Notes: a model not told the origin generated them from the sequence alone. Positions 35,832 to 45,567 are shown, counted from the stretch's first letter. The stretch is 64,000 nt of DNA from Mycobacterium sp. MFM001 (GCF_003402475.1 NZ_BFAB01000002.1:310001-374000); one strand, 5' to 3'. Translations and numbers: made by a program.

Positions 35832-36700
35832 TGGTCGGCCTCGATTCCGGCGAACAAATCGGTCTCGGGTAAGCGCACCGGCACCCGCGAGCGGGCCAGC
35901 TCGAATTCCTCAGTGGGCCAAAGCCTTTGCTGCCATTCGATGGGTGCGGCGAAGAAGTCGCCCTTCGGGTCGATCTGCGTGGCGTGCGCGCGCAGCGCGT
36001 CGTCGCGCTGGCTGAAATACGCCGAGCACTCCACCCGCGTCGTCACCCGGTCGGCGAACACGTCGTGCTTGGGGTCCCAGTGCGCCAGCCATTTCTCGAA
36101 CGGGCCCTGCTGATCGTGTTTGGCGAACTCGTCCTGCAGCAACTGCATCCGCTGGCGCAAAAAGCCGTGGTTGTAGTACAGCTTCGCGACCGTCCACGGC
36201 TCGCCGGCGTCCGGGAACATCCGATAGTCGGCGGCGGCCTCGTACGCGGCGACCGACACCTGGTGGCAGCGGATGTGGTCGGGGTGCGGGTAGCCGCCGT
36301 GCTCGTCGTAGGTCGTCATGACGTGCGGGCGAAACTCGCGCACCACGCGCACCAGCGCCTCGGTGGGGACCTCCAGCGGCACCAGCGCGAAGCAGCCCTC
36401 GGGCAGCGGCGGGGGCGGGTCGCCCTTGGGCAGCCCGGAGTCGACGAAGCCCAGCCAGGTGTGTTCCACGCCGAGGATCTCGGCGGCCTTCGCCATCTCG
36501 TCGCGGCGGATCTCGGCGATGCGGCCGTGCACATCGGGCAGGTCCATGGCGGGGTTGAGGATCTCGCCGCGCTCGCCGCCGGTCAACGTCACCACCAGCA
36601 CGCGGTGGCCCTCGTCGGCGTAGCGGGCAAGGGTGGCGGCGCCCTTGCTGGACTCGTCGTCCGGGTGGGCGTGCACCGCCATCAACCGCAGTTCGCTCAC
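35828..36700 (-). CDS. mca: Mycothiol S-conjugate amidase
   Basis: The 290-residue protein has the LmbE/PIG-L zinc signature HAHPDDE (His12, Asp15), [19 protein letters not shown], and the second zinc-site segment [12 protein letters not shown]. Mca cleaves mycothiol-drug conjugates into mercapturic acids and GlcN-Ins in detoxification. The C-terminal sequence [17 protein letters not shown] fits Mca rather than its paralogue MshB. It heads the run mca, membrane protein, DUF255 and isomerase, all reading on the minus strand. Confidence 0.96.
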   Translation of the reverse strand: MSELRLMAVHAHPDDESSKGAATLARYADEGHRVLVVTLTGGERGEILNPAMDLPDVHGRIAEIRRDEMAKAAEILGVEHTWLGFVDSGLPKGDPPPPLPEGCFALVPLEVPTEALVRVVREFRPHVMTTYDEHGGYPHPDHIRCHQVSVAAYEAAADYRMFPDAGEPWTVAKLYYNHGFLRQRMQLLQDEFAKHDQQGPFEKWLAHWDPKHDVFADRVTTRVECSAYFSQRDDALRAHATQIDPKGDFFAAPIEWQQRLWPTEEFELARSRVPVRLPETDLFAGIEADQ

Positions 36701-36777
36701 GTGCCCCCTGTCTCGGCTGCTCTGTGGCCCCTTAACCTAATAGTTCCATCCTGGCGGCCCGAATCCGAGACTGACGT

Positions 36778-37194
36778 ATGACCCACACCCCCCGCTATGG
36801 CCGTCCGCGGCTCTCTCGCGCATCGCGGCGGCGGGTTGTCATCGTGCTCGGTGTGTTGGTGGTCATCGCCGGCGTCGTCATCGCCGTCGTCGGCTACCAG
36901 CGGCTGGGCCGCAGCGACGTGGAAGGCACCCTGGCCGGCTACCGGCTGATCGACGACGAGACGGTGTCCGTGACGATCAGCGTGACCCGCTCGGACCCGT
37001 CGCGCCCGGTGGACTGCATCGTGCGGGTACGCGCCAAAGACGGTAGCGAGACGGGCCGCCGCGAGGTGCTGATTCCTCCGTCGCAGGCGGCCACCGTTCA
37101 GGTCACCGCGATCGTGAAGTCGAGCAAGCCGCCGGTGATGGGCGACGTCTACGGCTGCGGCACGGATGTGCCCGGCTACCTGCGCGCTTCTTGA
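36778..37194 (+). CDS. DUF4307 membrane-anchored protein (Rv1081c type)
   Basis: The protein has an Arg-rich cytoplasmic start (residues 1-19), one transmembrane helix ([20 protein letters not shown]) and an extracytoplasmic beta domain of about 95 residues ([20 protein letters not shown]). This matches the DUF4307 family next to mca and greA in mycobacteria. Function unknown. It is divergent from mca with 77 bases between. Confidence 0.85.
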   Translation: MTHTPRYGRPRLSRASRRRVVIVLGVLVVIAGVVIAVVGYQRLGRSDVEGTLAGYRLIDDETVSVTISVTRSDPSRPVDCIVRVRAKDGSETGRREVLIPPSQAATVQVTAIVKSSKPPVMGDVYGCGTDVPGYLRAS

Positions 37195-37259
37195 CGCCGC
37201 GGCAGCGCGGACGAACGCCGAACTGCGAAAACGCGGTCGGCGCACCTACCCCGCAGTGG

Positions 37260-37310
37260 TAGCATGTGTGCATGCACGGTTCCGGCTGGGACCGTGTATT
37301 GCTGCATTAG
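37260..37310 (+). promoter_or_regulatory. Likely greA promoter with leaderless 12-codon ORF
   Basis: TAGCAT at 37260-37265 is a good mycobacterial -10 hexamer. Six bases later an ATG (37272) begins a 12-codon frame ([12 protein letters not shown], stop at 37310). A transcript starting at or near that ATG would be leaderless, a common mode in mycobacteria. The stop is 95 bases before the greA ATG, so translation of the small frame could influence the greA leader. The coding status is a hypothesis. Confidence 0.4.
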
Positions 37311-37405
37311 CGGGTATACGCGTTGTCACGCGACGGAACCCACCCCGCAGCCAGAGCCATAGCCACGCGAATACGCGGGACCGATTACATGAGGAGCGCG
37401 ACGAG

Positions 37406-37900
37406 ATGACGGACACTCAGGTGACCTGGTTGACCCAGGAGTCACATGACCGACTCAAGGCCGAGCTCGACCAGTTGATCGCAAACCGTCCGATCATCGC
37501 CGCGGAAATCAACGACCGCCGCGAGGAGGGCGACCTGCGCGAAAACGGCGGATACCACGCCGCGCGTGAGGAGCAGGGCCAGCAGGAGGCCCGCATCCGG
37601 CAACTCCAGGACCTGCTGAACAACGCGAAGGTCGGTGAAGCGCCGACGCAGTCCGGAGTTGCGTTGCCCGGTTCGGTGGTGACCGTCTACTACGGCGATG
37701 ACAAGTCGGACACCGAGACGTTCCTGATCGCCACCCGCGGGGAGGGCATCAACGACGGCGATCTGGAGGTGTACTCGCCGAACTCGCCGCTCGGAGGCGC
37801 GCTGATCGACGCCAAGGTAGGCGAGTCTCGCACCTACACCGTGCCCAACGGCAACACCGTCAAAGTGACGCTGGTGAGCGCGGAGCCGTACCACTCATAG
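37406..37900 (+). CDS. greA: Transcription elongation factor GreA
   Basis: The 164-residue protein consists of an N-terminal coiled coil (residues 8-78) and a C-terminal FKBP-like domain. The coiled-coil tip holds the acidic residues [20 protein letters not shown] that stimulate RNA cleavage by backtracked RNA polymerase. The later part has [17 protein letters not shown]. The ATG at 37406 follows GAGGAGCGCG and yields exactly the M. tuberculosis GreA length. The 211-base upstream region carries the likely promoter. Confidence 0.97.
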   Translation: MTDTQVTWLTQESHDRLKAELDQLIANRPIIAAEINDRREEGDLRENGGYHAAREEQGQQEARIRQLQDLLNNAKVGEAPTQSGVALPGSVVTVYYGDDKSDTETFLIATRGEGINDGDLEVYSPNSPLGGALIDAKVGESRTYTVPNGNTVKVTLVSAEPYHS

Positions 37901-37942
37901 CTACGGCGCGGGTCGGGGAACAGGGCGGGACCAAGTCCGCTC

Positions 37943-38626
37943 ATGGCACGTATTGCCGAGGATCTTCTGCTGCTGCTGCTCGACAACGCGTCGGCGCAGC
38001 CGGGGCTGGAACGCGGCTGCCGCGAACGTGTCCTGACCGCGGCGGCGCTGCTCGATTTGGCGCATGCGTGCCGCATCCGCCCCGCGGTCGACAGCGAGCC
38101 GGTGGAGGCCGGGCGACTGGTGGTGCTGAGCGGCCCCAATCCGGCCGACCCGGTGCTGGAACCCGCGCTGCAGCTGCTGCTGCGCCGCCCGATGAGCCCG
38201 GCCGCGGCGATCGCCAAGCTGCGCCGCGAAACTCCCGCCGCGGTGCTCACCCAGCTGGAGCGCCTCGGCCAGATACGGCAAGTTCGCTTGCAGGGCAGTG
38301 CTTTTAGAGGGGCCAAGCTCACCTACGCCTGGCCGCTGGTCGACCGCACCCGGGTGGCGAATGCTCGCGCGGCGCTGATGAAGGCGCTGTTCGAGGAGCA
38401 CAACCCTGACCCGACGACGGCGACGATCATCTCGTTGCTGCACATGGTCGACGGGCTGGGCGCAGTGTTCAGCCTCAACGACCGCGGCTGGGAATGGGTG
38501 AACGGCCGCGCCGCCGACATCGCCAGCGGCAGCTGGGTTAGCGAGTCCGAACCCGACCTCCCCGAAGTCAACCTGGCGGTGACGACGGCAGCGATCCGCC
38601 CCGCTTTGGTGGCGACCAGACGCTAG
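37943..38626 (+). CDS. GPP34/GOLPH3-family protein
   Basis: The 227-residue protein starts MARIAEDLLLLLLDNASAQP and shows the GPP34 pattern: helical, with LTAAALLDLAHACRIRP, EPALQLLLRRPMSPAAAIAK and LFEEHNPDPTTATIISLLHM. Eukaryotic GOLPH3/Vps74 binds PI4P at the Golgi; the bacterial relatives are found mainly in actinobacteria and have unknown roles, possibly in membrane binding. It follows greA by 42 bases and overlaps metB by four bases in convergent orientation. Confidence 0.83.
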   Translation: MARIAEDLLLLLLDNASAQPGLERGCRERVLTAAALLDLAHACRIRPAVDSEPVEAGRLVVLSGPNPADPVLEPALQLLLRRPMSPAAAIAKLRRETPAAVLTQLERLGQIRQVRLQGSAFRGAKLTYAWPLVDRTRVANARAALMKALFEEHNPDPTTATIISLLHMVDGLGAVFSLNDRGWEWVNGRAADIASGSWVSESEPDLPEVNLAVTTAAIRPALVATRR

Positions 38627-39771
38627 TCGGCCAGCGCCTGCTCGAGGTCGGCCAGCAGATCCGCAACGTCCTCGATGCCCACCGACAGGCGCACCAGGTC
38701 GTCGGGAACCTCCAATTGCGAGCCGGCCGTCGACGCGTGGGTCATCGCACCCGGATGCTCGATCAGCGACTCGACCCCGCCCAGTGACTCGGCCAGAATG
38801 AACACTTCGGTACGCGCGCAAAGACTTTCGGCGGCTGCCCGTCCGCCGCGCATCCGCACCGACACCATGCCGCCGAAACCGCGCATCTGCCGGGCGGCGA
38901 CAGCGTGGCCGGGATGATCCGGCAGGCCCGGATACAGCACAGTGGAGACGCCCGGCTGCCCGGCAAGGAATTCCGCGACCGCGGCGGCGTTCTCGCTGTG
39001 CCGCTGCATGCGCAACACCAGCGTCTTGAGTCCCCGGATGGTCAGGTAGGCGTCGAACGGGCCCGGCACCGCGCCGGCCCCGTTCTGCAGGAAGCCGAAC
39101 GCGGCGTCCAGCTCCTCGTCGTCGGTGACCAGCGCCCCGCCCACCACGTCGGAATGCCCGCCGATGTATTTGGTGGTCGAGTGCAGCACCACGTCGGCGC
39201 CCAGCGTCAACGGCTGCTGCAACGCCGGCGACGCAAAAGTGTTGTCCACCAAGACCTTTGCATCACCCGACAACTCGGCAATCGCGGCGACGTCGGCGAT
39301 CGACAGCAACGGATTGGTCGGCGTTTCCACCCAGATCAGCCGCGTGCGCGGGGTGATCGCGGCGCGCACCGCGTCGAGATCCGACAGCGCAACCGGTGTG
39401 TACGCGACACCCCACTCGGTGAACACCTTGTCGATCAACCGGAAGGTGCCGCCGTAGGCGTCGTCGGGAATCACCACATGCTCGCCGGGGCGCAGCATCG
39501 CCCGCAGGGCACAGTCGGTGGCCGCCATGCCGGAGCTGAACGCGCGACCGAACCGGCCCTCCTCCATGGCGGCCAGCGACGCCTCCAGCGCGGCCCGCGT
39601 CGGGTTGCCCGAGCGTGAGTATTCGAATCCGGCGCGCAGCTTGCCGACGCCGTCCTGCGCGAACGTGCTCGACGTATGGATCGGCGGATTGACCGCCCCG
39701 GTCGACGGGTCGGTGTGGAAGCCGGCGTGGATGGCCCTGGTGGCCGGCCCGGGGGTGCGCTTGTCAGTCAT
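38623..39771 (-). CDS. metB: Cystathionine gamma-synthase
   Basis: A Cys/Met-metabolism PLP enzyme of 382 residues. The PLP lysine is in LHSTTKYIGGHSD, with the family segments YSRSGNPTRAALEASLAAME and WVETPTNPLLSIAD. MetB joins an activated homoserine with cysteine to make cystathionine, or acts as gamma-lyase-like enzyme in some actinobacteria. It follows pra directly (no intergenic base) and cbs lies further upstream on the same strand, so transsulfuration genes in both directions are grouped, as in Rv1077-Rv1079. Confidence 0.92.
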   Translation of the reverse strand: MTDKRTPGPATRAIHAGFHTDPSTGAVNPPIHTSSTFAQDGVGKLRAGFEYSRSGNPTRAALEASLAAMEEGRFGRAFSSGMAATDCALRAMLRPGEHVVIPDDAYGGTFRLIDKVFTEWGVAYTPVALSDLDAVRAAITPRTRLIWVETPTNPLLSIADVAAIAELSGDAKVLVDNTFASPALQQPLTLGADVVLHSTTKYIGGHSDVVGGALVTDDEELDAAFGFLQNGAGAVPGPFDAYLTIRGLKTLVLRMQRHSENAAAVAEFLAGQPGVSTVLYPGLPDHPGHAVAARQMRGFGGMVSVRMRGGRAAAESLCARTEVFILAESLGGVESLIEHPGAMTHASTAGSQLEVPDDLVRLSVGIEDVADLLADLEQALAD

Positions 39772-40371
39772 CTACTCGGGGCTGTCTTCCACCGGCAGGC
39801 ACACCGTCGACATGATCTTGTCCGCCAGCGTCTGCCGCTTGGCGTCCCACAGCGGAAACAGATACCCGATGTAGCAGATGATCGTGTCGACGAGGTGGGC
39901 GAGTTGGCGGATCACCGAAGTGCCGAATCCGATGGGCTGGCCGGTGATTTCGCTGACCACTTTGAACTTCAGCACCGACTTGCCGATGCTTGACCCGGTG
40001 GTGCCCTGCCGATAGCCGTAGTTCCAGACCAGGTACGCCAGCCCCAGCAGCACCGACAGCCAGAACGCCGACAACCCGGCCCACGAATAGCCGACGGCGC
40101 AGATTTCGTCGATGTCGTAGCGGGTGACGTCGGCCAGGCACTCCTCCTCCTGGGTGCTCATCAAGATCACCCAGCCGATGCCGACGACGACCGCGTACGG
40201 GATGTAGTCGATGAGGAACGCCAGCACCCGGCTGAACCACGACGTGTAGGCCTGCGTCGGCAGAGCGCGGATGGCCGGCCCCGGGGGCGGCGGCGCGTAT
40301 CCACCGGAGGACGGGGGCGGCGGCGGGTAGCCACCCGGGGGCGGTGGCGGCGGGGGCGGTTGATCGGTCAT
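39772..40371 (-). CDS. pra: Proline-rich antigen, RDD-family membrane protein
   Basis: The N-terminal 35 residues are almost only Pro and Gly (for example PPPPPPPPGGYPPPPPSSGG). The rest is an RDD domain with three membrane segments: Arg and Asp lie in FSRVLAFLIDYIPYAVVVG, followed by TTGSSIGKSVLKFKVVSEIT. This matches the mycobacterial proline-rich antigen (Rv1078, 36-kDa antigen of M. leprae). Role unknown. It is located between cbs and metB, a conserved order. Confidence 0.93.
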   Translation of the reverse strand: MTDQPPPPPPPPGGYPPPPPSSGGYAPPPPGPAIRALPTQAYTSWFSRVLAFLIDYIPYAVVVGIGWVILMSTQEEECLADVTRYDIDEICAVGYSWAGLSAFWLSVLLGLAYLVWNYGYRQGTTGSSIGKSVLKFKVVSEITGQPIGFGTSVIRQLAHLVDTIICYIGYLFPLWDAKRQTLADKIMSTVCLPVEDSPE

Positions 40372-40571
40372 CGACGCCTCTCCCTTACGCGGGTTAGCTG
40401 GACAGGGCGGGACCAGGCTACCCGAGAGTCACCCGGGAACCAGCGGACGCAAATCACCGACCGAAAGCGTCGTTACGATGGGGTTTGATGCTGTAACGTG
40501 CCTGGCGCGACCATCGCCCAGTTGGGTGTGATGGTTTCGTTTCCGAAGTAATTTGCTGGATCGGCGTCCCG

Positions 40572-41966
40572 CTACTTTCGCCGCGGTCCCTCGGACAGAA
40601 AACCCAACAGGTCGTGGCGGGTGATCACGCCCACCGGTTTGCCTTCCTCGACCACCATCACGGCGTCGGCATCCCGCAGCGCCTTGGCCAGCGCACTGAC
40701 CAACTCTCCGGCCCCGATCATCGGCAGCGCCGGGCTCATGTGCAGCGCGACGGCGTCGGCCAGTTTGGCGCGACCCTCGAACACGGCAGAGAGCAGTTCC
40801 CGCTCGGACACGCTGCCGGCCACCTCGCCGGCCATCACCGGCGGCTCGGCCCCGACGACGGGCATCTGCGAGACGCCGTACTCGCGCAGGATGCCGATCG
40901 CGTCGCGCACCGTCTCCGACGGGTGGGTGTGCACCAGGTCGGGCAGCGTGCCGGATTTCCCGCGCAGCACGTCGCCAACCGTGGGCTGCTCGATCGAGCC
41001 GTCGAGCGGGGTGTGCAGAAAGCCGTAAGACGACATCCAGGCGTCGTTGAAGATCTTCGACATGTAGCCGCGGCCGCCGTCGGGCAGCAGCACCACGACC
41101 AGCGCGTCGGGACCGGCCTCCTCGGCCACCTTGCACGCCGCCACCACCGCCATTCCGCACGAGCCGCCGACCAGCATCGCCTCCTCGCGGGCCAGTCGCC
41201 GGGTCATGTTGAACGAGTCGGAGTCGGACACCGCGATGATCTGGTCGGGCACTTCGGGGTCGTAGGCCTGCGGCCAGAAGTCTTCGCCGACGCCCTCGAC
41301 CAGGTAGGGCCGCCCGGTGCCGCCGGAGTACACCGAGCCTTCCGGGTCGGCGCCGATCACGCGGACCCTGCCGTCGGAGGCCTCCTTGAGGTAGCGGCCG
41401 GCGCCGGTGATCGTGCCGCCGGTACCGATGCCGGCCACGAAATGGGTGACCTTACCGTCGGTGTCGGCCCAGATCTCGGGTCCGGTGGTCTCGTAGTGGC
41501 TGGCCGGGCCCTGCGGGTTGGAGTACTGGTCGGGTTTCCAGGCGCCGTCGATCTCGGTAACCAGCCGGTCGGAGACGCTGTAGTAGCTGTCCGGGTGGTC
41601 GGGCGGAACTGCCGTCGGGCACACCACGACCTCGGCGCCGTAGGCGCGCAGCACGTTCTGCTTGTCCTCGCTGACCTTGTCGGGGCAGACGAAAATGCAT
41701 TTGTAGCCGCGCGGCTGGGCGACCAGCGCCAGCCCGACACCGGTGTTGCCGGAGGTGGGTTCGACGATGGTGCCGCCCGGCTTGAGCTGCCCGCTGGCCT
41801 CGGCGGCGTCGATCATCTTCTCGGCGATGCGGTCCTTGCTGGAGAGGCCGGGGTTGAGGTATTCAACCTTGGCGACGACGCGGCCGGCTCCAGGCGGCAC
41901 TACCGAGTTCAGTGCAACGAGTGGGGTATTGCCGATGAGTTCACTGATGTGCCGCGCGATCCGCAT
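40572..41966 (-). CDS. cbs: Cystathionine beta-synthase
   Basis: Residues 1-325 are the PLP fold-II domain with the PLP lysine Lys44 in GLSSKDRIAEKM, TSGNTGVGLALVA, and GIGTGGTITGAGRYL. Residues 340-464 form two CBS domains. The enzyme condenses serine and homocysteine to cystathionine, the reverse transsulfuration step to cysteine. The ATG at 41966 gives 464 residues, identical to the length of Rv1077. A 200-base gap separates it from pra and may hold a separate promoter for pra-metB. Confidence 0.95.
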   Translation of the reverse strand: MRIARHISELIGNTPLVALNSVVPPGAGRVVAKVEYLNPGLSSKDRIAEKMIDAAEASGQLKPGGTIVEPTSGNTGVGLALVAQPRGYKCIFVCPDKVSEDKQNVLRAYGAEVVVCPTAVPPDHPDSYYSVSDRLVTEIDGAWKPDQYSNPQGPASHYETTGPEIWADTDGKVTHFVAGIGTGGTITGAGRYLKEASDGRVRVIGADPEGSVYSGGTGRPYLVEGVGEDFWPQAYDPEVPDQIIAVSDSDSFNMTRRLAREEAMLVGGSCGMAVVAACKVAEEAGPDALVVVLLPDGGRGYMSKIFNDAWMSSYGFLHTPLDGSIEQPTVGDVLRGKSGTLPDLVHTHPSETVRDAIGILREYGVSQMPVVGAEPPVMAGEVAGSVSERELLSAVFEGRAKLADAVALHMSPALPMIGAGELVSALAKALRDADAVMVVEEGKPVGVITRHDLLGFLSEGPRRK

Positions 41967-41988
41967 GCACACATGGTCTCAGGTAGGG

Positions 41989-43041
41989 CTAGCCGGTGGC
42001 CTCGCGGATGTACTCGCCGATCTGGCGCAGCGAGCGCGTCGCCTCCGGCACCAGCGGCGCGGCGAGCTGGAAGTCGTGAATCTGGCCGGGCCAGATCCGC
42101 ACCTCAGCCGGCACGCCCGCGGCCGCCAGCTTGGCCGCGGCCAGCTGCGCGTCGTACAGCAGCACCTCGGACCCCGACACGTGAATCAACGTCCGCGGCA
42201 GGCCCGGTTCGATGTGGTCCAGCGGCTCGTAGAGCGCCTCCGGCTTGCCGTCGACGATGTTCTTGGCGGCGGCGCTGGCGACCAGCGCCACCAGCGCGTC
42301 GAACGCCTTCGCCGGGAACATCGCGTCGGTCTTGATGTTGGGGTGGGACTGCTTGGGCTCCTTGGCCAGCTGCATCAACGGCGAAATCGCCACCAGCGCA
42401 GCGGGTTCCTCGTTCTCCTCCTGCAGCCGCTGGGCCAGCGCCAGCGCCAGGTAGCCGCCGGCGGAGTCGCCGGCCAGCACGATCTGGTCCGGCTCGTAAC
42501 CGCGCAGCCGCAACCAGCGGTAGGCGTCATAGCAGTCGTCGAGCGCCATGCCGACGGAGTGCTTGGGAATCAGCCGGTAGTTGACCACCAGCACAGGTGA
42601 GTCGGCGAAGCGCGACAGCGCGTTGACGATCCGGCTGTGCGAGTGCACCCCGCAGGTGAGGAAGGCGCCGCCGTGCAGATAGAGCACCACCCTGCGCGTG
42701 CCGTCCGCGGGTAACACGCCGGGGGCGCGAACCAGTTGCGCGCTGGCGTTCGGCAGCCCGACCGTCGCCCGGATGGTGCCCGGAGCCGGCAGCAGCACCC
42801 GGGACGCGAAGTCGACCAGGCCGAACGGCCAGGGCATGTGCGGGACGTGGCTACCGACGGCCAGCACCGGCCGGATGGTCAGATGACACGCCACCGACAT
42901 CAACCGGGCGGGGACGCTGGGGCCGCTCTCGACGACCTCGACGGGCGAGCCGTCGCTGACGGAAAACCTGCGCGCCCGGAGCGGATCGCGGGCGCGGAGA
43001 CGATTGGCGGAAGGGCCGGGGACCTTGGTCGGTGCAGTCAT
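41989..43041 (-). CDS. lipU: Alpha/beta hydrolase, LipU-type esterase
   Basis: The protein belongs to the hormone-sensitive-lipase (HSL) family: the oxyanion-hole motif HGGA is in VVLYLHGGAFLTCGVHSHSR, the nucleophile in LAGDSAGGYLALALA, and the late His in WPGQIHDFQLAAP. It would hydrolyse short to medium acyl esters. The N-terminal 50 residues are extra compared with the core family; the ATG at 43041 gives 350 residues, about 50 more than the Rv1076 annotation. It lies 22 bases upstream of cbs on the same strand. Confidence 0.9.
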   Translation of the reverse strand: MTAPTKVPGPSANRLRARDPLRARRFSVSDGSPVEVVESGPSVPARLMSVACHLTIRPVLAVGSHVPHMPWPFGLVDFASRVLLPAPGTIRATVGLPNASAQLVRAPGVLPADGTRRVVLYLHGGAFLTCGVHSHSRIVNALSRFADSPVLVVNYRLIPKHSVGMALDDCYDAYRWLRLRGYEPDQIVLAGDSAGGYLALALAQRLQEENEEPAALVAISPLMQLAKEPKQSHPNIKTDAMFPAKAFDALVALVASAAAKNIVDGKPEALYEPLDHIEPGLPRTLIHVSGSEVLLYDAQLAAAKLAAAGVPAEVRIWPGQIHDFQLAAPLVPEATRSLRQIGEYIREATG

Positions 43042-43053
43042 GCTCACCACTTC

Positions 43054-43083
43054 CTACGTCGTTGTAGTCAGTCGACGAAGTAG
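43054..43083. promoter_or_regulatory. Imperfect palindrome upstream of lipU
   Basis: CTACGTCGT and ACGAAGTAG are 9-base arms with one mismatch and a 12-base spacer, 12 bases upstream of the lipU ATG. The placement suits a dimeric regulator. The rest of the lipU/SGNH intergenic region (to 43279) is comparatively AT-rich, with runs such as GTAAAAGTTTCAACAATC, as expected for promoters. Confidence 0.4.
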
Positions 43084-43279
43084 CAGAGCATCCGGTTCAG
43101 CCCTTGCCTATCAAGGGAGTACCCGCCCAGGCACTCAGCCAACCTCGCAAACTTAGCTTGGCATCTGTAAAAGTTTCAACAATCAAAGAGTCTTATTCGA
43201 TACCAGTTTTGGTCCGCTCTGTAACCGAGCCGTGTCGGCGGTGCCGGACCATCCGCCGATGCCGACTTAAACTGGTGGG

Positions 43280-44248
43280 GTGGACATTCGCGTGCCGCGG
43301 CGATCGATGGTTGCTTTGGCTGCGGCAGGTGCGCTGGCGTCGACGGGCACGGCCTATCTGGGCGCGCGCAGCCTGCTGATCAGCCAGGCGCAGCATGCCC
43401 GCAGTGTGATCCCGAAGGCGTGGGACATTCCGCCCCGCGCCGACGGCATCTACACGCGCGGGGGCGGACCCGTACAGCGCTGGCAACGCGGAACACCGGT
43501 GGACCTGCACCTGATGGTGTTCGGCGACTCGACCGCCACCGGGTACGGCTGCCGCAACGCCGACGAAGTGCCAGGCGTGCTGCTGGCCCGCGGCCTCGCC
43601 GAGCAGACCGGCAAAAGCGTGCGGCTGAGCACCAAGGCGATCGTGGGGGCGACGTCGAAAGGATTGTCCGGCCAGGTCGACGCGATGTTTGTGGCCGGGC
43701 CGCCACCGGATGCGGCGGTGATCATGATCGGCGCCAACGACGTCACCGCGCTCAACGGCATCGGGCCGTCGGCGCGGCGGCTCGGCGCGGCGGTGCGGCG
43801 GCTGTGCGCCAGCGGCGCGGTGGTCGTCGTCGCCACCTGCCCCGACTTCGGCGTGATCACCGCGATCCCGCAGCCGCTGCGCTGGGCGGCACACACCCGC
43901 GGTCTGCGGCTGGCCCGCGCCCAGGCCGCCGCGGTCCGGGCGGCCGGCGGAGTGCCGGTGCCGCTGGCCGATCTGCTGGCACCGAACTTCCGCCACTCGC
44001 CGGCCCTGCTGTTGTCCGACGACCAGTACCACCCGTCGGCGGCCGGCTATGCGCTGGTGGCCGATCAGCTGCTGCCCGCGCTGTGCAATGCGCTGGGCGA
44101 GTCCAGCCGCGACCTGACCCCGGCGCTGCTGACCGCCAACACCGGCAGCGAATCCCGGCCGGGACGCGCCCGAGATGTCGTGTCGCGGCTGCTGCGACGG
44201 CACACCACCGGGGTGCCTGCCCCCGTCGTCATGCCGGCCGGCGCATAA
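43280..44248 (+). CDS. SGNH/GDSL hydrolase (Rv1075c type)
   Basis: Block I of the SGNH family is FGDSTATGYG (nucleophile Ser), block III is GANDV (Asn) and block V is DQYHPSAAGY (catalytic Asp-x-x-His). An N-terminal hydrophobic segment (residues 10-27, VALAAAGALASTGTAYLG) anchors or exports the protein. Rv1075c is described as a GDSL-type lipase/esterase. The start is the GTG at 43280. It is divergent from lipU, so two esterase genes flank the same control region. Confidence 0.9.
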   Translation: MDIRVPRRSMVALAAAGALASTGTAYLGARSLLISQAQHARSVIPKAWDIPPRADGIYTRGGGPVQRWQRGTPVDLHLMVFGDSTATGYGCRNADEVPGVLLARGLAEQTGKSVRLSTKAIVGATSKGLSGQVDAMFVAGPPPDAAVIMIGANDVTALNGIGPSARRLGAAVRRLCASGAVVVVATCPDFGVITAIPQPLRWAAHTRGLRLARAQAAAVRAAGGVPVPLADLLAPNFRHSPALLLSDDQYHPSAAGYALVADQLLPALCNALGESSRDLTPALLTANTGSESRPGRARDVVSRLLRRHTTGVPAPVVMPAGA

Positions 44249-44349
44249 CGGCTCGATTCGATTGCCCGCCTCCTCCTCGGGCCACCGCGTGGCCCGCATC
44301 GTCGGCGGGCTAGATTCGGTGTCATCCACACCGATAGAGGGAGCCGATC

Positions 44350-45567
44350 GTGCCGGAAGCCGTCATCGTCTCAACTGCCCGCTCGCCAATTGGCCGCGCC
44401 GGCAAGGGATCTTTGGTCAACATGCGGCCGGACGACCTGGCCGCGCAGATGGTGCGCGCCGCGCTGGACAAGGTGCCCGCGCTCAACCCCCACCAGATCG
44501 ACGACCTGATCATGGGCTGCGGCCAGCCGGGCGGCGAGTCCGGCTACAACATCGCCCGGGTCGTCGCCGTCGCACTCGGCTACGACTTCCTGCCCGGCAC
44601 CACGGTCAACCGGTACTGCTCGTCGTCGCTGCAGACCACCCGGATGGCCTTCCATGCGATCAAAGCCGGCGAAGGCGACGCGTTCATCTCGGCCGGCGTG
44701 GAGACGGTGTCCCGATTCGCCAAAGGCAGCGCCGACGGCATGCCGGACACCAAAAACCCGCTGTTCGACGAGGCTCAGCGGCGCACCGAGGCGGCGGCGG
44801 CCGGCGCCGACGAATGGCACGACCCGCGCAAGGACGGGACGCTGCCCGACATCTACATCGCAATGGGCCAGACCGCCGAGAACGTGGCGCTGCTGACCGG
44901 GATCAGCCGCGAAGACCAGGACCACTGGGGGGTGCGCAGCCAGAACCGCGCCGAGGAGGCGATCAAGAGCGGCCACTTCGAACGCGAAATCTCACCCGTC
45001 ACCCTGCCCGACGGCAGCACGGTCAGCGTCGACGACGGCCCGCGGCCGGGCACGACCTATGAGAAGGTCAGCCAGCTCAAGCCGGTGTTCCGGCCCAACG
45101 GCACGGTGACCGCCGGCAATGCCTGCCCACTCAACGACGGCGCCGCCGCGGTGGTGATCACCAGCGACACCAAGGCGCGCGAATTGGGCCTCACGCCGCT
45201 GGCCCGCATCGTGTCGACCGGAGTGACCGGGCTGTCGCCGGAGATCATGGGGCTGGGCCCGATCGAGGCGACCAAGAAGGCGCTGGCCAACGCCGGCATG
45301 TCGATCCGCGACATCGACTTGTTCGAGATCAACGAGGCGTTCGCAGTGCAGGTGCTGGGCTCGGCCCGCGAGCTGGGCATCGACGAGGACAAGCTGAACG
45401 TCTCCGGCGGCGCGATCGCGCTGGGCCACCCGTTCGGGATGACCGGCGCCCGCATCACCGCGACCCTGCTGAACAACCTGCAGACCTACGACAAGACGTT
45501 CGGCCTGGAAACCATGTGTGTCGGCGGCGGCCAGGGCATGGCGATGGTGATCGAGCGGCTGTCCTAG
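44350..45567 (+). CDS. fadA3: Acetyl-CoA acetyltransferase FadA3
   Basis: A thiolase of 405 residues: acyl-enzyme Cys90 in NRYCSSSLQTTRMAFHAIK, the His of EINEAFAVQ, and the C-terminal active-site loop GHPFGMTGARI, in which the usual Cys of the GGGQG region is in ETMCVGGGQGMAMV. It splits 3-ketoacyl-CoA in beta-oxidation or condenses two acetyl-CoA. The start is the GTG at 44350, within GGGAGCCGATC spacing. The gene is single in its direction and ends in a hairpin shared with the convergent YccA-type gene. Confidence 0.93.
   Translation: MPEAVIVSTARSPIGRAGKGSLVNMRPDDLAAQMVRAALDKVPALNPHQIDDLIMGCGQPGGESGYNIARVVAVALGYDFLPGTTVNRYCSSSLQTTRMAFHAIKAGEGDAFISAGVETVSRFAKGSADGMPDTKNPLFDEAQRRTEAAAAGADEWHDPRKDGTLPDIYIAMGQTAENVALLTGISREDQDHWGVRSQNRAEEAIKSGHFEREISPVTLPDGSTVSVDDGPRPGTTYEKVSQLKPVFRPNGTVTAGNACPLNDGAAAVVITSDTKARELGLTPLARIVSTGVTGLSPEIMGLGPIEATKKALANAGMSIRDIDLFEINEAFAVQVLGSARELGIDEDKLNVSGGAIALGHPFGMTGARITATLLNNLQTYDKTFGLETMCVGGGQGMAMVIERLS

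Noticed and set aside
40614..42335. An open frame of 573 codons on the plus strand
   Set aside because: It lies antisense to cbs and lipU and shows no recognisable motif.
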